Source: Phialophora verrucosa
Lineage: Eukaryota; Ascomycota; Eurotiomycetes; Chaetothyriales; Herpotrichiellaceae
DNA: 64,000 nt
Direction: 5' to 3'
NCBI GenBank assembly: GCA_002099365.1
Contig: MSED01000003.1
Location: 2,356,001 to 2,420,000 of the forward strand
This document shows positions 32,346-42,957 of this stretch, piece by piece. The translations under genes and the position numbers were made by a program. The notes below the pieces were generated by a model that was not told the DNA's origin, did no database searches, and was given only the letters and a program-made list of their open reading frames with translations. Each line of letters opens with the position of its first letter. The first letter of the stretch is position 1.

Positions 32346-32642
32346 GCAGGGAACGGTTTGAGGGGGGTCATGTATGCTTATGGTAGCTTTTCACACAGAA
32401 CGGCATATAGGTGGTCCACAGCTGTCATGTTGAACTTTCTGTGTATGATTGTATTGACTACAGGGCAAGACAAGCCTGTGTTTTCGCGATTAACGCCAGG
32501 GAGTCTATGATGAGCTTTCGATGCCTTCCCTTGGCTTATGCAGCTGAGAAATGTACCTGTCCTCCAGATCAATGACGGGTCGGAAGGCAGAGCCCCGCCT
32601 GGAGCACGAACTGGCCGTGTCCACGAGATCTACTAGATTGCG

Positions 32643-34432
32643 TTACAGTCGAGCCGACTCCTCCTTCTTCGCCTGTTCAGACAGTACCCGCCGGAGCACC
32701 TTGCCAGCATTGCTCTTCGGGATTGCCTCCACAAACCGAACGCCGCCCCTGAGCCTCTTGTACGGAGCGACCTTCTTGTTCAACCATTCGGAAATTGTTC
32801 TCTCCAGCTCGGGTCCGGCGGAGTATCCCTTCGCGGGGACGACATACGCTCGTGGGAGCTCGGTCGCCTTCTCCCTGCTGTACACGCCAATGACAGCCAC
32901 GTCATTGACGGCCGGATGTGCCAGCAACAGGCCTTCCAACTGGGCTGGAGCGACCTGAAATCCGTTGTACTTGATGAGCTCCTTGACTCGATCCGTGATG
33001 TAGAGGTTATTGTACTTGTCGACGTAGCCCACGTCTCCGGTGCGGTACCAGCCGTCAGGAGTTATTGACTCTGACGTGGCCTTCGCGTTTTTGTAGTAGC
33101 CCTTGAAGATATTGGGGCCTTTGATCCAGATCTCGCCGGTATCTCCGAGAGGGACTTCTTTTCCGACTGCTACACACTTCAAAGACATGGACGGGAGGAG
33201 GGTCCCCGCTGAGCCGATAGTCTTGTTCCATTCACCCCAGGGCTGCGAAATGAAGCCAGAGTAAGTAACTGCAATGGAAAGATAGAGCTCGTTTCACGCA
33301 CCTGTGAAGCCACTCCTGGAGAGGCTTCTGACAATCCGTACCCTTGCTTGATCGGCACATTCAGCCTCTTGTATACCATTTGAACGAGATCGTCCGTGAG
33401 CGGTGCTGCGGATGAGTGCATCATTCGGAGGGAGCTCAGGTCGTATTTGTCGATCAGGGGATGCTTGGCCAGTGCCAGCACGACGGGTGGCACAACAAAG
33501 GCGAATGTGATCCTTTGGTCCTGGATGATGCGGCAAAATGGCTCTAATTCGAACCGTTGCATGATGTAGACTCGCACCCCTCGGAATATTGGTTGAAGGA
33601 GGAGAACCGCGATGCCTAGGTGTCCCCAGATATCAGCATTCTGGGGTGCTCCGGGTGATGTGTCGGCTTACCATAGATATGGTACATGGGCAGGAATCCA
33701 ATGGTCCTGTCCTTGCCCCAGTGCATATTCTGGCCGTCCATGACCGCCCCCTGCAGCAGATTTGCGACCACGTTTTCATGTGTCAACATCACGCCTTTCG
33801 GCAGACCAGTGGTTCCAGAAGAGTACACCAGGTACGCAAGGTCCTCCTTTGGATCGATCTGCACTTTCTGGATTTCGGTTGTCGAAGGCTGCACGTCGGA
33901 AAAATGCCTGAATCGCTCTTTCGGATCTCGGGGTCCTACTAGAATGACGCGGTCGAGCGATAAGCCCACAAGCAAGGCAGCCTCCCGGGCAACCTCGAGG
34001 CATGCCACATGGGTCACCAAGGCCTGCGCCTGCGAAGACTTTAATTGTGACACGAGTTCGCCAACAGTATACAGATTGTTGAAGGGACAGACAACACCAC
34101 CCGCCCAGAGCGTGCCAAACGTCACAGCCGCGATGTCGGTACTGTTAGGGCTGAAAAGCGCCACCACATCGCCCTTTCGCCAATGCCACTGCTGTCGAAT
34201 TCCTTGGCCGAATCGTGTGGCAGCATCGCGAACATCTCGTACGGAATGCTGCCTCTGTGCTGCGACATCCACGAAAACAACTTGATGCACTGTCAGCCCC
34301 CTGGACCATGTGCTATTTTCCCACTCACCTACCGTGATCTTCTGGAAATTCGCGTTCAGACCGCTCGAAGAGAAAGGTCCAGACATCGACCGGCGGAACG
34401 GTGATCGGGGGATAGGCCGACTCTACGGGCAT
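32643..34432 (-). CDS. 4-coumarate:CoA ligase-like acyl-CoA synthetase, PTS1 tail
   Basis: Four exons on the minus strand (34333-34432, 33672-34280, 33302-33615, 32643-33242; introns 52, 56 and 59 nt) give 540 aa. It belongs to the ANL adenylate-forming family that activates carboxylic acids to CoA thioesters via acyl-AMP. The P-loop-like motif YSSGTTGLPKGV is at about 186-197. LPMYHIYG is split by the second intron, and QGYGLSEASP precedes the third. GWYRTGDVGYVDKYNNLYITDR and the hinge with VKELIKYNGFQVAP mark the C-terminal domain, and the catalytic Lys lies in PKSNAGKVLRR. The C terminus is ESARL: ARL fits the PTS1 consensus, as for many fungal and plant 4CL-like peroxisomal ligases. It is divergent to the kappa GST over a 556 bp promoter region. 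Acid substrate (aromatic or fatty) is not decided by sequence. Confidence 0.94.
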
Positions 34433-34988
34433 GGTGCTGCGATTTTGGAGATGCTGCCAGCGTCACTGCTCGAAACAGGTGCGGTGTAGTTGTGTATGTA
34501 GCCAAGAGGTGCTGTGGCGAGCAGCAGCTTGCCCCATGGGGGAGTCATCCCTACCATTTTGAAGCAATTGTCTCGTTGGATTGATTAGAAGATATTGTTT
34601 CGTGCGTAGCCAGCTGAGGCGAGCTTCCACTGGCGCCGCGACTGCCTCGATAAGGATCATCTGAGACGAAAGAAGATCGAGGAATGTTATGCACTCGGGA
34701 TCTGCTTTAATGATTAGTCGCCGCCGGCGTTGTTCCGGGGGACCTCGGCTGACCGGGCCACCTGATTTGTCCTCATCATCTCTGTGAGATGCCCCTTCGC
34801 TGAGATGTATTCACTCTTTGGCCTTTATGCAGAGGGGGTAGCGGCTCATTATAACAGTGCACGAGCAGAGCGAAAGGGTGCATCACGCAATCTGATTAGC
34901 CTCTAGCCCAGCTTCGTTGTGGAGGAGGCCTGAACTGCACACCCAGGATAGCCGACTCAGGCCAGCACTTTATTCCGAGCTTCTCAGA
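34433..34988. promoter_or_regulatory. Divergent promoter region, CoA ligase and GST kappa
   Basis: 556 bp separate the start codons of two genes transcribed away from each other, both with PTS1-type ends. It is a likely shared regulatory region. I did not identify a specific binding site with confidence. Confidence 0.5.
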
Positions 34989-35797
34989 ATGTCGATGTTT
35001 CCAAAAAGGCAACCAGAGGGAGGGAAGCTTACGGTTTTTGTCGATTGTGGTATGTACCGAGCATCGAATCTCCACCTGATATGCTTTGCAACTCACCAGG
35101 CGTCTCTAGTGTCGCCGTACTCATGGTTCGGCTTCACCAATATTGTTCGCTACCGGCCACTTCTCAATGCGTATGGCGTCTCGGTCGACATAATACCTTT
35201 CTTTCTGGGTGCTGCCCGTGATGGCGCGGGAAATCCATACACTCCGACACCGAAGTGGAAGGAGGCTTTCGCAGAGCAAGATACCACGTTGACGGGCGAG
35301 ATGCTGGGGTTGAAAGTGATCCGGCCCAAGGACTTCCCGATTCTGTCCCTATTTGTAAGTGTCACTGAGGCTGTTGGAAATCGGGGATTGACGGTGAGCA
35401 GGCCGTTCGCGTCGCGACATGGGTCAAAGACCACTATCCGGCTGAGAAATTCGACCAAACGTTCCCGGCGTTTAGTGTGGCGTACTGGAGCAAGGGCATC
35501 AATATCGCGAAGCCGGAAGGTGTGATCAAGGCTCTGAAGGGTATCTTCACCGAGGAGGAAGTCAAGGAAATTATGAAGAATGCCGCCAGTCCGGAGAACA
35601 AACAGCGAGTTATCGAGTTGACGAAGAGTGCTGGCGCATTCGGCGCCCCGTGGATTCAAGCTGTCAATTCCAAGGGCCAGCGGCGAGATTGGTTCGGAAA
35701 TGATCGATGGGACCAGGTTTTCTATCATCTCGAGGTTCCTTTCACGACGGCAAGGATAATTCCTCCCGAGGAACTCGAAGCGAAGGCGAAATTGTGA
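34989..35797 (+). CDS. Kappa-class glutathione S-transferase (DsbA-like), AKL tail
   Basis: Three exons, 34989-35049, 35110-35354 and 35402-35797, give 233 aa, the normal size of the family. Kappa GSTs have a thioredoxin/DsbA fold with a helical insert and occur in mitochondria and peroxisomes. The first strand reads KLTVFVDCVSPYSWFGF, where the intron splits the CVSP motif and splicing restores it. KEAFAEQDTTLTGEMLGL lies in the helical domain. FGAPWIQAV and WFGNDRWDQVFYHL are the usual C-terminal thioredoxin motifs. The tail LEAKAKL ends in AKL, a strong PTS1. Related 2-hydroxychromene-2-carboxylate isomerases take part in aromatic degradation, so a catabolic rather than detoxifying role is possible. 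Two ATGs six bases apart (34989, 34995) are equally likely starts. Confidence 0.94.
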
Positions 35798-35950
35798 ATT
35801 TTACTATCTGGGCGCATGTTGCCCGTCACCCCGCGATGCGTGAGGGCAAGCCAATACAGTTCGTGGTAGATACAGCGTTAGAGAGGCGTCTTGCCGGAGC
35901 TTCATGCAGAGAATGAGCCTGCTCTTTGATGATGGTGTATGTTGCCATGC

Positions 35951-37688
35951 TTAGGAAAGCTCCCTCTTGACCTTGACGCGTACGCCTTTCGTACCGAACC
36001 TTGGAAGCGCCACGAAATAATCATGCGCAATGTCCACATCTTCCCACGTCGTTTCATACAATTCCAGGTCGAACTTGCGGACGATCATGGCAATTGCAAA
36101 CAACATCTCGGCGTAGGCAAGACTGCGACGAAGGTCAGTATGTCGTTCTCAGTTGCCATTTCTTTGAGGGCAAGTGACCCACTTGATCCCGAGACAAGCC
36201 CTTTTCCCTTTGGAGAATGCGACCTGATATTTGCGCAGTTCCTTGTTTCCTAGCCATCTCTCTGGAATGAACTTGAAGGGATCGGGGAAAACCTTATCGC
36301 TCATCGTGACCATCCAAGGCGACATGGAGACGGCGGTCTGGATCGCACCTTAGCAGAGACACGTATGCATGACGCGGTACTCACTCCAGGCCGGATTGTC
36401 CAATTGCCATAATGCAGTGTATGGTCCTGAAACACTCTAGGCGACCTTGCCGGTACAGAAAATGATATCCTTACACCTTCGTCGACTACGGCGTTCAGGT
36501 AGACAAGGTTCTGAAGCACAGCCAAGGGGGGTATTTTGTCCGGCTCCGGAATGGCAACGGCCAGTTCGTCTCTAAGCTTTTTGACAACCCGCGGATTCTC
36601 AATCAAGTGGTAGAAAGTCCGTACCAGAGTCTGGGCAGTGGTCTCACCTCCCGCTCCCAGGACCATGCCGGCTTCGTCCGTCAAGCGTCGCAGAGTCTTT
36701 TCTTCGGCGGGCAGGTCGCATTTGATCAGTTCTCGAAACAGCGTCGTCGGTCCGTCTTTTGGCGTTTCGCTGTTTTGCTCGTCGAGGACTTGTTGCACCT
36801 GTTTTGACAATGTGTTCCGCCAGTCTATGAATCGGGCAGTCGGTGGGTTCAGCCTGACCATAATAGATTCGGGGAGAGACACCATCACCGCCATTATACC
36901 CTTGAAATGTCTCCCAAAATTGTTGATTCGAATGGCTGCCGTGAGCTCAGTCCATTCCTTGCCAAAATCGGGCTTGTTTATCAGGTTCATCGACAGATCA
37001 TTCCCAAGGGCGTATTGAGAGACGATATCGAGAGCATACGCGGAGAATAAGTGGTAGAGATGGATTATTCTGTCATTCTGACGTGCTTCGTGGATCCGAT
37101 CCAACATTATCGCGACAACATCTGTGATGCGAGGCTCCAGGGCTCGAATAGACTGCATGCTGAAGTACGGAGACAGGGCATTCCGCCGTCGTGCGTGGAC
37201 GTCGTGGTCGATGGTGAAAGCGAGACCTTCCCCAATGTGGTCCAGATTAAACCACTTGTCGCGGTCAGTCTTGTACTTCTTGCCATGGTATATTTCCTCG
37301 TAGAAATCCGGGTCGTTGAAGTGAAGCTCATTTGGGTTTATTCGGACGACCGGCCCTTCTCGGAGGTCAGCCGTCGTGAAACATCCTGCCTCCACGTTCG
37401 CTTACCGTACTCCTTGTGCAGCTCCATGATTTTCCAGATAAATCTCCCCTCTTTGGAGACATCGTAGTAATACTCATACCAGTAAGAGGCTGCAGCAAGT
37501 TTGGGGCCGGGAAACTTCGCTAGGGGATGTACTGTGAGACGATAGAGGTGGAGGAACGCTTGCCATGTCATCCAGATACCAACGAGCAGCGAGGCAGTAC
37601 GAATGGGATCAAGGTTGTATACAAAGTTTTGCACAATCTCAAACACTCTTCTGTCAGACATCGCGGTGGCTCTGCAGGGCGCACACAA
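35951..37688 (-). CDS. Cytochrome P450 monooxygenase
   Basis: Four exons on the minus strand (37406-37688, 36385-37355, 36183-36337, 35951-36122) give 526 aa, or 517 from the ATG at 37661. An N-terminal membrane anchor (about residues 32-52) precedes the Pro-rich hinge HPLAKFPGPKLAA. The I-helix reads VLGAGGETTAQT, the K-helix ExxR is EGVR, the PERF-type motif is FIPERWLG, and the heme loop is FSKGKRACLG, with the Cys as the axial ligand. The last intron (60 nt) follows directly after the heme loop. Overall the pattern resembles the trichodiene oxygenase-like/benzoate-type fungal P450s, but I cannot assign a CYP family. It lies 153 bp beyond the convergent kappa GST and may oxidise a substrate for the same pathway. 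Confidence 0.93.
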
Positions 37689-37737
37689 GCTGCGATGACA
37701 AGACAGAGTCTCCTGTTTCCATCAGAGGGAGCTCTTG

Positions 37738-37747
37738 TATATATATA
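37738..37747 (-). promoter_or_regulatory. TATA box of the P450 gene
   Basis: TATATATATA lies 50 bp upstream of the first P450 ATG (37688). It is palindromic, so direction comes from the gene. Confidence 0.45.
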
Positions 37748-40117
37748 CACCACAGATGCACTCGGAGACATAATGTCCAGGCCTCGTCTGGGACGCCTAT
37801 ATGCTCGGAGACTTTGATTGCAGTGTGGGGGGCCTCAACAAGATGGCACTGGAACGGTAACCTTCGTTTGCTTCAGGCGGGCGCAATCGTTGCATTGCCA
37901 AGATCGGCGTAAACCAGTGAGTGTCTGTATAGGTTGTTGTTAGAGCTGAAACGAGGCTAATATACACACCAGATGAGCGCGGCGTTGAGGTGTTGCCTGC
38001 TGATATTGGAGATAGTCCTGATTCCGGGTATCTCGCGTGAGGTTGGAGCTCTGTCCTCGCATCGGTCTTGAATGCCTGATGTCAAAAGCGCCAACCATAC
38101 GACAGTATTGGGACTGATTCGCAGCGGACCTCAGCCCCCGCGAGGCATGGCGCTCGGTGTTCAATTGCCGTAGTAATGAGCATTTGGCACTGTACCGCTA
38201 GTAGTCACGCAAGTGAGCAAGCGAGCAAAAGTCGTTACAGGACGGACGGTGAGGCTTCGAGGCCGTCATCATTGCAGGGCGTTGTCGGGAAGGTCGCCAT
38301 CGTGCGTGTAAAGCAGATAGAAGATCTTTCCTGCTCCGGCCGCAACATAGTCAATAGTCGTATCGGCCTGCGCAAGATGGAAGGCTGCCACCTCACAGCA
38401 TCTGCCAAGACCTCACCTTTCTATTCTCGGAACCCTTCCGCGCACCTCCTACGCGTATTTCCCCACACGAACTGAACGAACAGTGAAGCCGAAAATATAA
38501 CCCTGCCTTGTGTGTATAACAAGTGGGAACTTTGGGCTGTAAGCTGCGCGCTTCTCGCGATGACGGGAACTGTGCAGTCAGAAAATACTTTGGAACCAGA
38601 AGAATGAACACGCATGCGTGAACAATTCCAGAGCCATTGTCTATCCTAAACTCAGTGCCACTGAAACCTTGATTTTGAGGGGACAGTCTGAGCGGGGTAA
38701 ATTCCGCAGACAAATTTCTGCGCAAGTTGTCTAGAAGACCGAAGACGTAGCTCTCAAGCGCTCGTTGAACTTGGCTCTGTGAAGCTATTATCATAGTGTT
38801 AAGGGATCCCATTTTTGTCTTACAATAGGATACACATCTGTGGCGATAGCATGGAGATCTATTGGGAGTTGATACAGTCTACGAGAGTGCTCGCACAACG
38901 CCCGTGGGCGGTCGCGACATCAGCAATTCTGAAGTATTATGCCCCAGAAATGGGCACGATACTACCAAGTCCCGAGACGTGTGACCGCAAACAAGGACAG
39001 GAGCATCGGAGTCGCTGGTCGGACACTTGAAGTGGGAACAAGGGAAGGCAGGCGTCCAAAGTAGGCTTCCTTTCTGAGGGTGATGCACTCCGGCGCCAAA
39101 ACAAGGATCTGGCGACGGTGAGCCCGGCGATAACTTGACCAGCTTCGAGGACGCAAGCATCTTCTCTGACCGGGGTTCGGTGTGAACTTGACTTGGAGTA
39201 TTCCCAGCGCAACCAGAATTTCCGTCCCGCCTTGCCTCAACTCCTTCAAATCATTTGTCGGAACACAGAAGGTTGTCGGGCAAGCTCGTCAAAGCAAAGT
39301 ACTGACGCGTGAAGCCTCTCTACGGTCGACTATTTGGCCTCCCACAACCCCTGTGATTGACGATGTCAATAGGTCGAAAACGGGCAGGTGCTTGGGAGAA
39401 TGGAAAGTGATATGTTCATCTTTCGGCCAACATCCCCTCCATCTGACCTTGAACTGGAGCATCTCCATGGTATGCTTGAGAGGGCGGCGATGGCTCAAGA
39501 CCCTGCATCGTCCGGGAGGCTCTCTGATATTGTCAGACTCTGGCTGTGGTGCTTGCTGGTCGTCACTCGCGACCAGCGTCACGCGCGATATCGCTATGGT
39601 GGTCTCCAGCGAAAGAAATCCAGCCAAACATGCACCAGCCTTCTTCCAGAGCATGCAGGCCAGTGGCACGACCGCCATGCATAGGGGAAATGAACACCGC
39701 TCGTCAAAGAGGCGGGCGCTCCCACATGTCGGGAATCGGCCAGCCTCCTTGGCAAGACGAAGTATTTTCAACCGGACAACACGGGGTCAACCACTATCTC
39801 TTGGAAAGAGCCTGGATATCTGGACCAATCGACTACAATGACTGCCCTCCATCCCTACGACAGGAGGTACTTGACGAGTCCTAACGGCCAATCTAACCAT
39901 CCACGTGACTCTCAAGCGACTGGAGGATGCAAGGCAGCTCATATCGCTCATCAGCTCAGCAAACAAAATGCTGACTCACCACCTAAAATGATCGCTCTCC
40001 TAATTTCCTAATTTTCACCTTTGGGAAATACACGCTTATCAGATGCAAAAACACGTTCTGTTTCAACAATTCAAGAGCCCTTCTTCGCTGTAGAGGACAC
40101 ATCCCCTACAATCAGGA
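37748..40117. other. Long intergenic region
   Basis: About 2.4 kb upstream of the P450. Frames of 90-220 codons overlap on both strands (for example 39182-39841 plus, 39289-39771 minus, 38393-38812 minus) without recognisable domains or consistent composition. I see no mobile element. It could contain a lineage-specific gene that I cannot support. Confidence 0.4.
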
Positions 40118-40197
40118 TCAGCGATAGTTTAGTGGTAGAATACCTGGCGGTCTAAAAGCCGCGCCCAGGTGGCTGTGGTTCGATTCCATGTCGCTGA
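40118..40197 (+). tRNA. tRNA-like gene, possible Asp(GTC) with short intron
   Basis: Eighty bases fold as a tRNA. The 7 bp acceptor stem is perfect (TCAGCGA with TCGCTGA). TA fills positions 8-9, the D arm is GTTT-AGTGGTA-GAAT, and an A box (TAGTTTAGTGG) is present. The anticodon stem is CCTGG/CCAGG and the T arm TGTGG-TTCGATT-CCATG contains a clear B box (GGTTCGATTCC). A TTTTT run at 40216-40220 fits a Pol III terminator. The D arm, U1-A72, G10-U25 and G73 all resemble eukaryotic tRNA-Asp. The anticodon loop holds 17 nt, so an intron of about 10 nt is needed. By position counting the anticodon would be GTC (Asp), but position 33 is then G and not the near-universal T. If T33 is required, the next triplet is CTA. 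The isotype is therefore open, and a pseudogene is possible. Confidence 0.62.
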
Positions 40198-40215
40198 GAT
40201 CTATCATTGTGCTCC

Positions 40216-40220
40216 TTTTT
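40216..40220 (+). terminator. Pol III terminator (T5)
   Basis: Five T residues 19 bp downstream of the tRNA-like sequence. Confidence 0.5.
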
Positions 40221-40420
40221 GAGGTCACAGTCCGGGACCAAGTTCGAAGCAACTCGGCCTCACGGATGTGCTCTCCTTTTTTTTGCACTTTCATTTTGCA
40301 TTTCCGGAGGAAATGCAAGAATTGTGCGTCGTGGGGCCTGACCTACTAAGCGAGGGCTTTTCTGATTGCTTCTGCTTGTTCAGTCCGGGTACCCGGAATA
40401 AGCCAGCCTTATGTGCAAGG

Positions 40421-41944
40421 TCACCAACCAGAGACAGCATCTTCTCCCTCCAGCGTCTCCCGCTGCAGCTTTCTGGCAACCCCGTTGGCCTTTTCCCATA
40501 CCCTGATCAGATTCCCTCCTGCCACCTTCGCCGCGTCTCTATCACTGACCCCAATCTTCAACAGCTCGGCAATCAGGTCGGGATATTTATCGACGCCCTC
40601 CAGGCCCTTTGGCGTCAGCTCGCCCATGCCATCAAAATCGCTCCCCAGGCCAACAAAGTCGTACCCAATTTTCTCGCCGACGTACACGACATGCCTGGCA
40701 ACCTGGTGCAATGTATTATTCTTCTCGTAGAACTCCGGCAACACGCTCTCATCCGGCGGCGGCAAGCACGAAATGAACCCGGGACTGAAATTGATCATGA
40801 CCACACTTCCTGTCTGCTTGACCAGTTCTAGGATATCGTCGTGGACGTTTCTCGGATGCGGACAAAGTGCAAATGCCGACGAATGCGAGTAGATCACCGG
40901 CGCCGCGGAGGTGTTGTTGCTCAGCACGGCTTTCTGCGTCCAATACGACGTATGCGAAATGTCGACCAGTATTCCCAATCGGTTCATCTCGCGGATGACC
41001 TCTCGTCCTGCGGAGGTAAGCCCGCCACGATGGTAAGGCGCGACATGCGTGCCGTTGCGAGTGGAGATCAACGCCGCGTCGGCAAACGCGTTGTGACAAT
41101 TCCACGTGAGTGTCGCTGCACGCACACCCAGTGCATAGTACAGCCGCAACGTCGAGAGCGGGGCGGACTGCGGGATCTGATGCAACCCTTCAATACTAAT
41201 CGGGGAGATCAAACTCCTCGATGCGTGGAAATTGGCCAGCTGCCCGGAGAGCGGTGTCGTCGCGAACGTAAAGTTCCCTGCATACTCGGCCTGCAGCCGC
41301 CTGAGTAGATCGATCTGAGACAGTGTATGCGCGACCGCTGTGGCGTACTGCTCGTCCGAAAAATCGTCACTTGCGTCCTCCGGGCACACCACGAAGGCAC
41401 TCCAGAACGCGCCGCCCACCTTGCCCTCGCGCAGGCGCGGCAAATCGACGTTTAGTTCCATGTTGCCGTTCTCAAACTTCTCTTTGAACTCCTTGGTGTG
41501 TAGTTTGTTCGCGTACAGGCCTCGGATAAAGATCGCGAGGTCGACGTGGCCGTCTATCAGCGGTGTGTGGTTGAGGATGGCCGAAACCCGTTGCTCGATG
41601 CTCTGCGGTCTTTTGGGGAGAGGGATGGGCTCTTGGTCTGTCACGCGCGGGCTCAGCAGCGCTATCACAAAGCCCATGAACACCACGATGGAGAAGATGC
41701 CGATGATTCTGTTCAGGGCAGACTGGGTGGATTCCATCGACGTAGATTGCGTGTCATCATCGCCTTCTTCATCTTGGTACCCTGGCTGCACCTGGCGTAC
41801 TTCCTCCCATTGATTCGGGTGTTCTTTGTACTCTGGTAAAGGCTGGATACCTTCATACCCTCTATACCTTGAGAAGCCATGGCCTTGGATCTCGGGAGCG
41901 GGCGCGTTCTGAGGCAGTAGAGGATCGATCTCTGTCGGAGACAT
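40421..41944 (-). CDS. Membrane dipeptidase (peptidase family M19)
   Basis: Single exon, 507 aa. Family M19 enzymes are zinc dipeptidases that cleave a wide range of dipeptides, including cysteinyl-glycine. Residues 1-75 are a cytosolic Pro/Gln/acidic tail, and one membrane helix lies at about 79-98 (IGIFSIVVFMGFVIALL). The catalytic domain follows on the outer or lumenal side. LIDGHVDLAIF carries the first metal ligands (H133, D135). TWNCHNAFAD, GILVDISHTSY and VIYSHSSAFALCPHPRN hold further metal-binding residues, and GLGSDFDGMGE is the C-terminal family signature. N-glycosylation sites occur in the catalytic part. Relatives of this family occur in epipolythiodioxopiperazine clusters (GliJ), but nothing else nearby suggests such a cluster, so a general peptidase role is more likely. 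Confidence 0.94.
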   Translation of the reverse strand: MSPTEIDPLLPQNAPAPEIQGHGFSRYRGYEGIQPLPEYKEHPNQWEEVRQVQPGYQDEEGDDDTQSTSMESTQSALNRIIGIFSIVVFMGFVIALLSPRVTDQEPIPLPKRPQSIEQRVSAILNHTPLIDGHVDLAIFIRGLYANKLHTKEFKEKFENGNMELNVDLPRLREGKVGGAFWSAFVVCPEDASDDFSDEQYATAVAHTLSQIDLLRRLQAEYAGNFTFATTPLSGQLANFHASRSLISPISIEGLHQIPQSAPLSTLRLYYALGVRAATLTWNCHNAFADAALISTRNGTHVAPYHRGGLTSAGREVIREMNRLGILVDISHTSYWTQKAVLSNNTSAAPVIYSHSSAFALCPHPRNVHDDILELVKQTGSVVMINFSPGFISCLPPPDESVLPEFYEKNNTLHQVARHVVYVGEKIGYDFVGLGSDFDGMGELTPKGLEGVDKYPDLIAELLKIGVSDRDAAKVAGGNLIRVWEKANGVARKLQRETLEGEDAVSGW

Positions 41945-42957
41945 CGTTGCGTTCTATACGGACCGATTGAGCGGTGACTGCTCTTCTCACACCTCAGCCT
42001 GGAGGCGAGCAGCACGTCTAGGACTCCATGGTGTGTAGATGCGCACGAGGTCTCTCGCGGCGGAGGAACTCCTGACCGAGCTCGTCATCAAGCTTGCCAT
42101 GGCTTGTCGCCTGGCCTGGTGATAACGATATCGGTCTCCGCATTAATTATTCCCCGAGAAGGAAGCTGGACCAGCAGGCCACCCTATCACGTGATCCACT
42201 TGCAGAAATACCCAGTCACGTGCCAGTACATACCAGCTTTCGGGTTAGTTGCTCGATTAGCGCAGGCTGAACGCTTTACACGTCTTTACTTCGTCATTTC
42301 AACAATCTTGTAACTGATGTTACTTGTAATTTACTGACTGAAATCTCGGCCGTTGTTGTGCCGGCGGGCTACGCGATCGCATAGTGTCCGTACAGTACGG
42401 TCGTTGTTTATGGGGCATTTCGGTACGAATTGTTCTGGCTTTGCTAACGGTTCACCCGAAGCAAGATGCAATGAAGTCCGGAAGTCGGCACCGGGGCTCG
42501 CAGGGTCAAGAGTCGCTAGGGGCGAGGTTGGCGAGGTTGTGGGCACCAATCAGAAAGACACTTCGCCTCCCCTTTGGTCGGTAATGTCGCAACATAACTG
42601 CTTCGTCTGCTTTGAACCCATCAACACCATCGACCCGGCGCGCCATGTCAAACGACGGTCGCCAGTTCGGAGTGGTTTGGAGACTTCCTCGTTTTGCGCA
42701 GATTCGGTCCTATACCGTCCGAACATGGATCCAAGCTGGCAGCTAATGTTCGACCGAAAGCGAGCTTCTCAGCCAGATTCTGTTATGACTTACTCCGTAT
42801 GGCAATCTCATTTGTGGTACTTGGTCCTTACGTCTGTAGAAGGCTGCATAAAGAGAACAAGCATTGTAGGTTCAATATTTCCTCTTCACTTTGCAGCAAA
42901 AGCGTTCTTCCTTTGCCGTTGCTTCTTTCACGCATCGATTAGGAAAAGAGAATAGCA
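41945..42957. other. Divergent intergenic region, dipeptidase and arylsulfatase
   Basis: About 1 kb between two divergent start codons. A 200-codon plus frame (42353-42955) ends just before the sulfatase ATG and has no recognisable domain. A second, 66-codon frame overlaps it. Promoters of both genes should lie here. Confidence 0.45.

Noticed and set aside
39182..39841. 219-codon plus frame and overlapping 160-codon minus frame
   Set aside because: Both are open over the same DNA and neither has recognisable motifs, so I could not choose or support either.
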